Shown piece after piece: positions 20,403 through 29,500 of a stretch of DNA of 64,000 nt (its first letter is position 1; every line of letters starts with the position of its first letter). The notes beneath the pieces are model-generated. The model had not been told where the DNA came from. It did not search any database and worked only from the letters and a program-made list of their open reading frames with translations. Both the position numbers and the translations under genes were made by a program. Source of the stretch: a virus; IMG/VR virus record IMGVR_UViG_3300020055_000003, positions 124,001 through 188,000 of that record. One strand, 5' to 3'.

Positions 20403-21679
20403 TGTCTGATTTTGCAAAGTTAGGTGATTATCAAATAAATGATTTGACAATAACATCACACAATGGATTTCAAAGAAGTCTAATACCAATGGCAATGTCT
20501 ATTCAAGTTTTTGAAGATATATTCTCTCCAAACATGACATGTAGAATTAGTATTAGTGATGATGGTGGAATGTTAAATTATTTGCCGATTATTGGACAGG
20601 AAAAGGTATCTTTTTCTTTTGTGACTATGGGTGGTACAACATCTATTAATATGAATATGATTGTTCATAAAATATCTGGCCTCACTGCCGATGGATTGTC
20701 TCAGTTATATAATTTAGAACTAGTTACCGAAGATATGATAAAAAATTTCGAAATGAGAATATCAGAAAGATTTGAGGGTAGTGTTACAGAAATAGCACAA
20801 CAAGTCTTTAGTAAAATGGGAACAACAAAACAGTTGGAAGTTGAGCCCAGCGATGATAGATATGATGCAGAAACTGGAATCGTAATTCCAAATATGACTC
20901 CGATAAAGGCTTTAGATTTTTTAAGTGGAAAGGCATTTTCTGATACTTATAAAAGTTCTTCTTATACATTTTTTGAAAATTCTAAAGGATATCATTTAAA
21001 ACCTATTGAAGCTTTGGCACAAGGAGCCTCAAAAAATAAATTTTATCTTGGAGATTTGAAAAATGTTGATGGGCCAGGAGGACAGAATTCGGAAAACAAG
21101 AAAGTAATTGATTATTCTTTTGATTCTAATTTTTCTGTTATCGATAACATAATGAGAGGAATGTATGTCGGAAATTTAATTACCGTTGACCTTCTTACAA
21201 GAAATTTCAAAACTTTAGAACATTCATATTGGGATAATTATATGGATTATCAATATATGAATGATGGCCCTATACATGATGTTAGCGGAACAGGTGTTCA
21301 ATATAATCCAAGCACATTATATATTGCTCCCGAAACAGAACTAGAAACTGGAAAGCCTTTGCAGAATCAAGAAAAGATATTTCTTCAAAGAAAGTTTCAC
21401 AGACAATTGATGCAGAACATAAAATGCACAATAAGTGTATATGGAGATAGTGATTTGACAGTTGGGGATTGTATTGATTTGAATGTTCCATTATTTAGTT
21501 CGACAGACCCAGATGAAATAGATAAATATTACAGTGGTAAATATTTAATCATGGCAATTCGGCACAGATTGCAATTTGGTAGATATATTACAGATATAGA
21601 AGTTGTTAAAGATTCTTTCAACGATTCGTTGCCATCTCCAATACCAATTCCAGTAGAAAATCGAGGAAACGCCAGATGA
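20402..21679 (+). CDS. 27: gp27-like baseplate hub protein
   Basis: The 425-residue product has the hub layout: FQRSLIPMAMSIQVFEDIFSP near the N-terminus, DDGGMLNYLPIIGQEKV, a central ALDFLSGKAF with FFENSKGYHL, and a late GDCIDLNVP then YYSGKYLIMAIRH. This is the tube-like fold shared by T4 gp27, Mu gp44 and VgrG N-termini. It forms the trimeric ring that carries gp5. It overlaps gp5 by four bases (ATGATGA), consistent with stoichiometric production. Confidence 0.88.
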   Translation: MSDFAKLGDYQINDLTITSHNGFQRSLIPMAMSIQVFEDIFSPNMTCRISISDDGGMLNYLPIIGQEKVSFSFVTMGGTTSINMNMIVHKISGLTADGLSQLYNLELVTEDMIKNFEMRISERFEGSVTEIAQQVFSKMGTTKQLEVEPSDDRYDAETGIVIPNMTPIKALDFLSGKAFSDTYKSSSYTFFENSKGYHLKPIEALAQGASKNKFYLGDLKNVDGPGGQNSENKKVIDYSFDSNFSVIDNIMRGMYVGNLITVDLLTRNFKTLEHSYWDNYMDYQYMNDGPIHDVSGTGVQYNPSTLYIAPETELETGKPLQNQEKIFLQRKFHRQLMQNIKCTISVYGDSDLTVGDCIDLNVPLFSSTDPDEIDKYYSGKYLIMAIRHRLQFGRYITDIEVVKDSFNDSLPSPIPIPVENRGNAR

Positions 21680-23994
21680 TGAATTTTATGGGTAGAGAAG
21701 GTATGGTCTGGTGGCAGGGTATCATCGAAGATATCAAAGACCCTGAGGCTTTAGGTAGAGTTCGAGTCCGTATTATCGGATACCATACCGAAGATAGACA
21801 ACAATTACCTACAGATGCGTTACCTTGGGCATCTCCAATTATGCCAATTACCTCTGCTGCGATAGCCGGTATAGGACAATCTCCTACTGGTGCATTGCCT
21901 GGCGCATGGGTTATGGGTTTCTTTAGAGATGGTGAGGCAGCTCAAGATCCTATTATATTTGGAACAGTTTATGGGCGTCCAAACGATACATCACAGACAA
22001 CAGAAGATGGTTCATATCCATCTTCAGATGAGAGGGTGCCTGGCGCGTCCACAAACAACGAGACAGATGTTAACAGACTTGCAAGGGGAACTGGCGTCAG
22101 TGAAGAATCTGGTGGCTCTGGTGATGCTAATGGTGTCAGTGATGGTGCTGCAAATACTGGAGATCAAACTGCACATGGAAAAGTGGATCAAGACGGAACG
22201 CCATCAGATTCTGAAAACAAAAAAAGACTTTCAAAGATTACTACTAAAAATGGAAAATCAACATATGTAGCTACAATATTTGCAGAAAATTTTCAAAATT
22301 TTATCAATGAACTAGAAAAAACACCAGCACCAAATCATCCAAATGGATATACGATTTATAGTATAGGTGGGTATAATCATAGAAAATCCGCAGCGGGAAG
22401 TGGTGCATGGAGTTATCATGCGTCTGGTGCATCTATCGATATCAATCCTAGAGAAAATCCATATAGTTCGCAATTTATAACTGATATGCCATCAAACACT
22501 TCAGCTATTGCAGCAAAATATGGATTGGGTTGGGGCGGTGATTGGACAAGCAAAAAAGATACAATGCATTTTAGTATGGCTTCGGCAGAGCGCGGTTCTG
22601 TAAAATTAAAAAGAAATGGTGTTGTCCCAGATCCAAACACTGGTAGTCAAGAAGGTAGTCCAAGTTCTTCAGGTTCGTCCAGTGTTTATGGTAAAGGGAG
22701 TCCATTCCTTGGCGAAGGAAACACAAGGTATACTGCTCCGCAAAATCAACCGAAAATACAGACACAAGCACGTCCGGCCGTGAACGCGCAAGATTGGCAG
22801 TCTGGAAAAACTTATCAGGTTGGAGATGTTGTAAAAAGTCCAGTTCTTTCAAAGGGGCAAAATTCCACAGGAGGCCCGCCACATACAATGAAAAGCGGAA
22901 TTATCTCTTCTGCTTCAGCATTGGGAATTTCTGCCGTTGATTTGGCTACAGTAATATCATACGAAACTGCTGGAACATTCAATCCAAGAAAACCTGGCCC
23001 TACAACCAAATGGGGTCAACACAAAGGGTTAATTCAATTTGGAGAACCTCAGGCTACACAGTATGGAGTAGACTTTACTACAGAACAATCTGCAATAGAT
23101 ACTCAATTAGGATCAAATGGCGCAGTAGTGAAATATCTACGAGATGCTGGTGTGAAGCCAGGAATGGGACGATTGGAAGTTTATTCTGCAATCAATGCCG
23201 GTGGAATTGGAGAGAAATACTATGGAAGAAGCGATAGTTCTTCTGGTGGAGCTGCTGGTACAGTCAGAGATAAAGTAAACAACCAAATGGCCGGACATGA
23301 AGTCAAAGCAAATAGACTCCTGCAAGGTACTGACGAGGCCAAATTTGTTGAACAAACTGTATTTATCGCAAGGAAGGCTGGTATTTCTGGAAGTGATGGT
23401 GGGCCTAGAAAATCTAATCTAACTGATGGTGATGTTCTTTGGGAAGTTGCAAATAACGAAATTCAACAACAATCTGTGAGTGAACAATTTGCAGAAGCCG
23501 AAGCAGCAGCTGCAACAACCTCAGATGGATATACCACAAACAATAAAGGAATTTCCAATACTCCTGCTGAAAACAAACCAGCGGCTGTACAACAAAAAGA
23601 AAATAGTATTGATGAAACGGATTTGTTTAAAGAACCAGATAATCCTTATGCAGCAGAATATCCATACAATAAAGTTTTGTTTACTGAGTCGGGACATATT
23701 CAAGAATTTGACGATACGCCTGGTGCAGAAAGAATACATACTATGCACAAGTCAGGAACATTTCAAGAGATACATCCAGACGGCACGACAGTAACAAAGG
23801 TTGTGAAGGATAATTATCAGATTGTCTTTGGAGAAAATAACATATATGTGAAAGGGAATCTGAACATAGTCGTAGATAAAGATGTAAATATAAAAGTGAG
23901 TGGCGCTGTTGATGCCCAGATTGGTAAAACTCTGAATTCGCAGAGTGGTGGAAATACAACAATCAAAGCACCAAGAATAGATCTAAACCCATAG
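21676..23994 (+). CDS. 5: gp5-like hub needle with M15 peptidase and lysozyme/transglycosylase-like domains
   Basis: The 772-residue product has several modules. Residues 1-105 form an OB-fold as in T4 gp5 (GREGMVWWQGIIEDIKDPEA, then GRVRVRI). Residues about 185-305 form an M15-type peptidase with HASGASIDIN (about 248-257) and DTMHFSM (about 294-300) as metal-binding motifs. Residues about 405-555 resemble a soluble lytic transglycosylase/lysozyme domain with ISYETAGTF, whose Glu (about 430) would be catalytic, and GLIQFGEP. Residues about 655-772 form a needle of short repeated strands (FGENNIYVKGNLNIVV). T4 gp5 has a single lysozyme domain; here two activities appear combined. They would locally open the cell wall during DNA entry. 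Confidence 0.85.
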   Translation: MMNFMGREGMVWWQGIIEDIKDPEALGRVRVRIIGYHTEDRQQLPTDALPWASPIMPITSAAIAGIGQSPTGALPGAWVMGFFRDGEAAQDPIIFGTVYGRPNDTSQTTEDGSYPSSDERVPGASTNNETDVNRLARGTGVSEESGGSGDANGVSDGAANTGDQTAHGKVDQDGTPSDSENKKRLSKITTKNGKSTYVATIFAENFQNFINELEKTPAPNHPNGYTIYSIGGYNHRKSAAGSGAWSYHASGASIDINPRENPYSSQFITDMPSNTSAIAAKYGLGWGGDWTSKKDTMHFSMASAERGSVKLKRNGVVPDPNTGSQEGSPSSSGSSSVYGKGSPFLGEGNTRYTAPQNQPKIQTQARPAVNAQDWQSGKTYQVGDVVKSPVLSKGQNSTGGPPHTMKSGIISSASALGISAVDLATVISYETAGTFNPRKPGPTTKWGQHKGLIQFGEPQATQYGVDFTTEQSAIDTQLGSNGAVVKYLRDAGVKPGMGRLEVYSAINAGGIGEKYYGRSDSSSGGAAGTVRDKVNNQMAGHEVKANRLLQGTDEAKFVEQTVFIARKAGISGSDGGPRKSNLTDGDVLWEVANNEIQQQSVSEQFAEAEAAAATTSDGYTTNNKGISNTPAENKPAAVQQKENSIDETDLFKEPDNPYAAEYPYNKVLFTESGHIQEFDDTPGAERIHTMHKSGTFQEIHPDGTTVTKVVKDNYQIVFGENNIYVKGNLNIVVDKDVNIKVSGAVDAQIGKTLNSQSGGNTTIKAPRIDLNP

Positions 23995-24003
23995 GAAACT
24001 AAA

Positions 24004-24465
24004 ATGGCAACACTTCAGACGAATAAAGATTTTGATTTGAAATTCACCAGAATGCCTAGTGGTGATGTGAAAATTAAAACAGATAAACCACAACTAAATC
24101 AATTTCCGGCAATAGAACAGAGTTTAATTAATATTTTGTTAACAAATAAAGGAGAAAAACCTTTTAATCCGGCTTTCGGTGGTGATTTATATGCAAGTTT
24201 GTTTGAACTCATTCCAGATATTGAGTTTTTATCTATTCCAGGCCAGATAAATATAAAAGAAAATATAAAATTAGTTCTAGAAGAATATGAACCAAGAATC
24301 AATGTAATGGAAGTTAATTTTGTTGGAGATGGAGAAAATAGATATGGCAAAGGTTCAGTTCATAAATCTACTGATAATAATCAGATCAACATTGAAATTA
24401 AATATATTGTTCCACCAGCAACACAAATGTATGAATATACACTACAAGTAAAAAGAGTAAGATAA
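24004..24465 (+). CDS. 25: gp25-like baseplate wedge protein
   Basis: The 153-residue product matches the gp25/lysozyme-like fold family of contractile tails. It has IEQSLINILLTNKGEKPFNPAFGGDLYASLFE (residues about 37-68), then EYEPRINVMEVNFV. The Arg of EPRI and the G-E-R/K-x-F-N-P turn are family hallmarks. gp25 lies at the sheath-initiation layer of the baseplate with gp6 and gp53. AGGAAACTAAA precedes the ATG, and the stop abuts gp6. Confidence 0.92.
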   Translation: MATLQTNKDFDLKFTRMPSGDVKIKTDKPQLNQFPAIEQSLINILLTNKGEKPFNPAFGGDLYASLFELIPDIEFLSIPGQINIKENIKLVLEEYEPRINVMEVNFVGDGENRYGKGSVHKSTDNNQINIEIKYIVPPATQMYEYTLQVKRVR

Positions 24466-26508
24466 ATGGCCAAGAACATTAACATATCCGAATTAGATTT
24501 CAATTCAATTAAACAATCTATCAAGGCATATATGCAGTCAGACGAGACTTTCAAAGATTATAATTTTGAAGGATCTGCCCTTAATACTCTTACTGATATA
24601 TTAGGATACAATACATATTATAATTCATTTTATTTGAATATGATGGCAAATGAAATGTTTCTTGAGACTGCAAGGTTGAGAGATAATGTTGTTTCTAAGG
24701 CGAAATTGCTGGGTTATACACCGACATCAAACAAATCTTCTGAAGCAACTATTGTTGCTACATTCGTGATAGAAAATTCTGTGAGCGATAGATTAAATTC
24801 AAAATATACAAATATTAAAATTGATAGAAATTTTGTTTTCAAATTGAATGCAGATGGCGCAGAGTATAGATTTGTCCCTAAAATTAATAGAGTTGTAAAT
24901 CGTTCTCAAAATCCTATAGATATGGGTAACGGAAAATATCGCCACATATATGAAATATTTGATTTGGAATTGATTCAAGGAAACGAAGTTCAAGAAATGT
25001 ATACAGTAGATACTTCTGATCCAAATCAGAAATTTTATATTTCAAATCAAAATGTAGACATATCCTCTCTTAAAGTTTATGTAAAAGAAAATCAATTTAG
25101 CGATACAATTGAAGAATATAGCATCAATACAGATACAATGTCGTTAACAGATATTTCTACAAGATATTTTTTACAAGAATCTACTGATGGAAAATATGAA
25201 ATATTATTTGGAGATGGTGTTCTAGGAAAAGAATTAGTGTCTGGTAATGTGATAACTATAAAATATATTACTACTGCTGGTGCAGCAGCAAATGGTTTTG
25301 GTGGAAAAATGACTTTGTTGGGTAAAAGTATTCCAGACGGAATCAAACCAGCATCATCTACTTTGGTTCCAAACAACCTTGAAATTGTCGGAAGAACTTA
25401 CAATGGCGCAGATAAAGAAAGCATAGAATCTATCAAGTTTTATGCTCCAAGAACTTTTGAAGGACAAAATAGGGCAGTAACTGCTAGAGATTATATGACA
25501 ATTGTTCCAAAAATATATCCACAGACTGCATCAATGAATATTTGGGGAGGAGAAGATAATAACCCACCCCAATACGGTAGGGTTTTTATTTCAATTAAAC
25601 CTAATACTGGATTATATCTTTCACAACTTGAAAAACAATCGCTTCAAAATAATTTGATAAAGAATTATTCAGTATTGGGGCTGACTCCTGTCATTGAAGA
25701 TCCAGATTTTATTAAACTAAAATTAAACATTCAAGTTAAATATGATAATGAAGCAACACTTTTAGATGAAGCAGATTTACTAGGCGCAGTAAAAAATTCT
25801 ATTGTAGATTTTAATGAAAAGTTTTTAAATGATTTCAATAGTTATTTTAGATATTCTCAATTTTTGGCTAAAATTGACCAAACAGATGAGTCCATCACAA
25901 ACAACTTGACTACCATGATTTTAATTAATGAACAAATAGCAACACTCAATACTGCTTCTGCATATAACTTTAACTTCAGTAATGCAGTTTCTCCAAACTC
26001 AATTTATTCTAATGCTGTTTATGTGTCTGGTGGAGATGTTCCATATTATATTGATGATAATGGACTTGGTTCTATTAGAATGTATTATATCAATAATTTT
26101 AATACAAGAGTATATAATACTCTTCCAATCGGAACTATAAATTACACTACAGGAACGATCAATATTCCAGATTTAAATATATCTGGAGTTTTAGGTGGAG
26201 ATGTGTTTGGGGTTGCATGTACTCCAGCATCAAATGATATCTTTCCCGTAAGAAATCAAATTATATTTATTGATATGGAAGAACTGGATGTAACTATGTT
26301 GCCAGACACAGACGAATTCAACGAGAACTATGATATTTCAACTCAGAGAGTTGTTGTAAGTAGAAATGTTTCTACAACATATAACACAGGAAATTCATCT
26401 ATTTCATCATCTGGAGCAAATTCTTCAATAACGAGAGTTTATAGTGACAGCGGGCAAACAAGTTCTGGTTCGTCTGGAACCAATACTGGTACTGGTAGTG
26501 GATACTAA
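24466..26508 (+). CDS. 6: gp6-like baseplate wedge protein
   Basis: The 680-residue product starts MAKNINISELDFNSIKQSIK and continues with QSDETFKDYNFEGSALNTL and DILGYNTYYNSFYLNMMANE, the strongly conserved N-terminus of gp6/gpJ wedge proteins. GGEDNNPPQYGRVFISIKP (about residues 363-381) is the family baseplate_J core. The Ser/Thr/Gly-rich last 45 residues are disordered. gp6 dimers form the continuous inner wedge ring. The gene directly follows gp25. Confidence 0.93.
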   Translation: MAKNINISELDFNSIKQSIKAYMQSDETFKDYNFEGSALNTLTDILGYNTYYNSFYLNMMANEMFLETARLRDNVVSKAKLLGYTPTSNKSSEATIVATFVIENSVSDRLNSKYTNIKIDRNFVFKLNADGAEYRFVPKINRVVNRSQNPIDMGNGKYRHIYEIFDLELIQGNEVQEMYTVDTSDPNQKFYISNQNVDISSLKVYVKENQFSDTIEEYSINTDTMSLTDISTRYFLQESTDGKYEILFGDGVLGKELVSGNVITIKYITTAGAAANGFGGKMTLLGKSIPDGIKPASSTLVPNNLEIVGRTYNGADKESIESIKFYAPRTFEGQNRAVTARDYMTIVPKIYPQTASMNIWGGEDNNPPQYGRVFISIKPNTGLYLSQLEKQSLQNNLIKNYSVLGLTPVIEDPDFIKLKLNIQVKYDNEATLLDEADLLGAVKNSIVDFNEKFLNDFNSYFRYSQFLAKIDQTDESITNNLTTMILINEQIATLNTASAYNFNFSNAVSPNSIYSNAVYVSGGDVPYYIDDNGLGSIRMYYINNFNTRVYNTLPIGTINYTTGTINIPDLNISGVLGGDVFGVACTPASNDIFPVRNQIIFIDMEELDVTMLPDTDEFNENYDISTQRVVVSRNVSTTYNTGNSSISSSGANSSITRVYSDSGQTSSGSSGTNTGTGSGY

Positions 26509-26510
26509 GA

Positions 26511-29500
26511 ATGTCAAGCAACATCAAAGATATATCAAATTATATAAGACAACAACTTCCTTACTATATTTCTTCTGATGAAGATTATGGTAAGTTTGTA
26601 AGATTTCTAGAATTATATTATGAGTGGTTATCTCAACCATCAAATGTATCTGATGTAACAGGAAAAATTATTGATTATACCGATTTAGACCAAACTCTTG
26701 ACCTTTTTGTTTCTATGTTCAAAAGCGAACTGGCTGATAGTTTTCCAAACATTACCAGAATAAAAGGTATTGAGTTTTCAAATGAAAATACAGAAAATAA
26801 TACACAATCTGCAACTATTACAACTTCAGATCAAAATTTCTTTGCAGATGGGTCGAATCATACTTTTAAATTAAATTATTTCAATCCTCTTTATTATCTT
26901 GGAAACCCAGATGATAATAGTAAAGTTGTAGAGATTAAGGTTTTCACAAATTTAGCAGGATCGGCGAGAGGGACAGATAGTTCTTTGGATGGGGTTCTTG
27001 ATTTCTTAACATCTCCTGATGTCGATCCAAATGGTTCTGCTGGTTCATATAATTTACTCGTAGAAAATACTGATTATGTTTTGATTGACAATACAATTAA
27101 ATTTATTGATATTAATGGTGACCCTGAAGCTCCAACCAATAATGATTTAATTAAAGTTAGATTTTATATTGAGTCTATATTACAGACAACAGGAACTGCT
27201 GATAGTGAAGATGATGTTAAGAAAATTGTCTCTGATGCATCTATCAAAAAAACTAGTTACACAAATCAAAAAAACTTTTTGAAATTTATGAAAGATTTCT
27301 ATCAATCAAAAGGAACAGAACCATCATATAAATTTTTGTTTCGTTCTATTTTCAATGAAGATATAGATATCTATTATCCAAAAAATAATTTATTCAAGCT
27401 GAGCAACAATGTTTGGGACAGCACTAGAAGTTTAAGAGCAATTCCATATTCTCCTTCAAAGGTTACTGATCCTAAAGTAGAAACTCCATATAGAATAAAA
27501 GGTAAAACATCTAATGCAACCGCTACAGTAGAATATTATAATGATGTTACTATTGGTTCATATTCGGTTAGAGAATATTTTATAACAAATATCTCTGGTG
27601 ATTTTACAAATAAAGAAAAAATTGAAATTCTTCAAACAAATAACACAACATATGAAGAGGAATTATATGTATGTGTGGTTGGATTTGATATTATTGAGCC
27701 CGGCCAAAACTATCCAAGAAATAGACCTCTCACAAGTTATGTTTCTGATGCTGGTTCTGGGACTGGATTTTCTGCAATGATTCAACACACAACGATGGGT
27801 TCTCTTGATGAAATTGAAATCATTGGATCTGGTTCTAACTATATTACTGGCGAACAAATAGATTTTGCAGAAACTGGTTCGTTAGGATCTGGTGCTCTTG
27901 GTGAAGTGAGCGAAATTGACTCAGTTACTACAGACTATGAGGTTGTTTTCAATCAAAATCCAGAGTCTTTAGAATATCCTGTTCTGTCATTTGATATTTC
28001 TCTTTCTGGTGATATATATCCTTCAAATTCCACAAATACAATAGTTTCAATTGAAAATATTGATTCTAAAACAAACGATGTTTTAATTTTATATGATTAT
28101 GAAAATTTAATTCGTGATAGAAGAGTATATCAAAATGGAATGTCATTTCATGGGTTTTTGTTGGATAAAAAGTCAAATACAATTGCATATAGACACAAAG
28201 CATCTCTAATGCCTGTGGAAAATCCACTCGATACTGTAGTAAATACAAATTTTGGAGAAGTTACTGATACTAGAATTAGACAAGATTTGGATATTAGAGT
28301 CGATTCTGTAGATGCAAATGGTGGTATTACTTCAGCATCTGTTATTACTCCTGCGGCTAATCCAACTTCGATTTTTCCTAATATAATTCAATTAACTAAC
28401 CAAACAGCAGTCTTAAACAATGGCCTTGGATTTGGAGCCAGTTTTGATGTTGTTGTTGAGAATAATACTATTACTAGTCTCACTTTAAATGCCGATGATA
28501 ATTCTCAATTATATTCAATTAATGATATTGTAAAAATTGATGGTTCTACTTTTAGACCAGATGGCGAGAGCATTAATGATGATGTATTCATTAAGATCAC
28601 AGCTGTTGCGGGTGGAGTTGTTGTGACTGATATTGAAAGCGATGCATATACAACAACTAGTGTAAACGGTACTGGCGCAGTTTGGGATATTGATACTACA
28701 CAAGCAACATATCCAAAACTAATATCAGTTTTATTGAGTGATGCAGATTCTAATGGAAATCCATCTCCTACTAGTGGATATGAAGTGGGAGATTCATTTA
28801 CGATACCTGGCTCAGTTATCAACGGCACTGATGGTGAACACGATCTGACGATTGAAGTTACTGAAGTGGATAATAATGGAAGAATTCACAGTTTCCAAAC
28901 GCTAGGTCGTCCACAGGGCGGACAGATATCATCATTTACACAAGAAAATTTTCCAACACTACCAGATGCAAAACATGAATTCTATAATCCAACATTTGTT
29001 GCAAACAATCCAAACGGCGGGCCCGTTGGTGTTGGATTAAAATTTTCTGTGAATGTAGATGGAAGTTCATATTCTGTTATAAATCCTTTTGGTGTGTCTC
29101 GTGGCTCAGGATATGAGGTGGGAACTACTCTTACTATCAATGGTGAATTATTGGGAGGAACTACTGGTGTAAATGACCTTGTAATTCGAATTGATGATGT
29201 AGTGGACAATATTAGAGATGGAGAGTTTATTTCTGGACAAGTAAAAGAGTTGTCTGTTGTTAGTGGAACAGCTGTAAATAAAACAACATATAGAAATGTA
29301 AGTGTACAAAATGGAAAAGGAAGGGGTGCTAGATTTGATGTTGCTGTTAATTCTGGAACCTATTCTATTACAATTCCAGCGGGAAAAGAGGGAACTGGAT
29401 ATTCTATAGACCAAACTCTTACTATTCCTGGCCAAGTTCTTGGTGCCCAATGGATTAAAGATGGATTTGTGGCTGGTTTGGATCAAGTTGGAGAGTATGC

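Noticed and set aside
21890-22270. 126-residue plus-strand ORF inside gp5
   Set aside because: It is an out-of-frame shadow of gp5 without a ribosome binding site or sensible composition.
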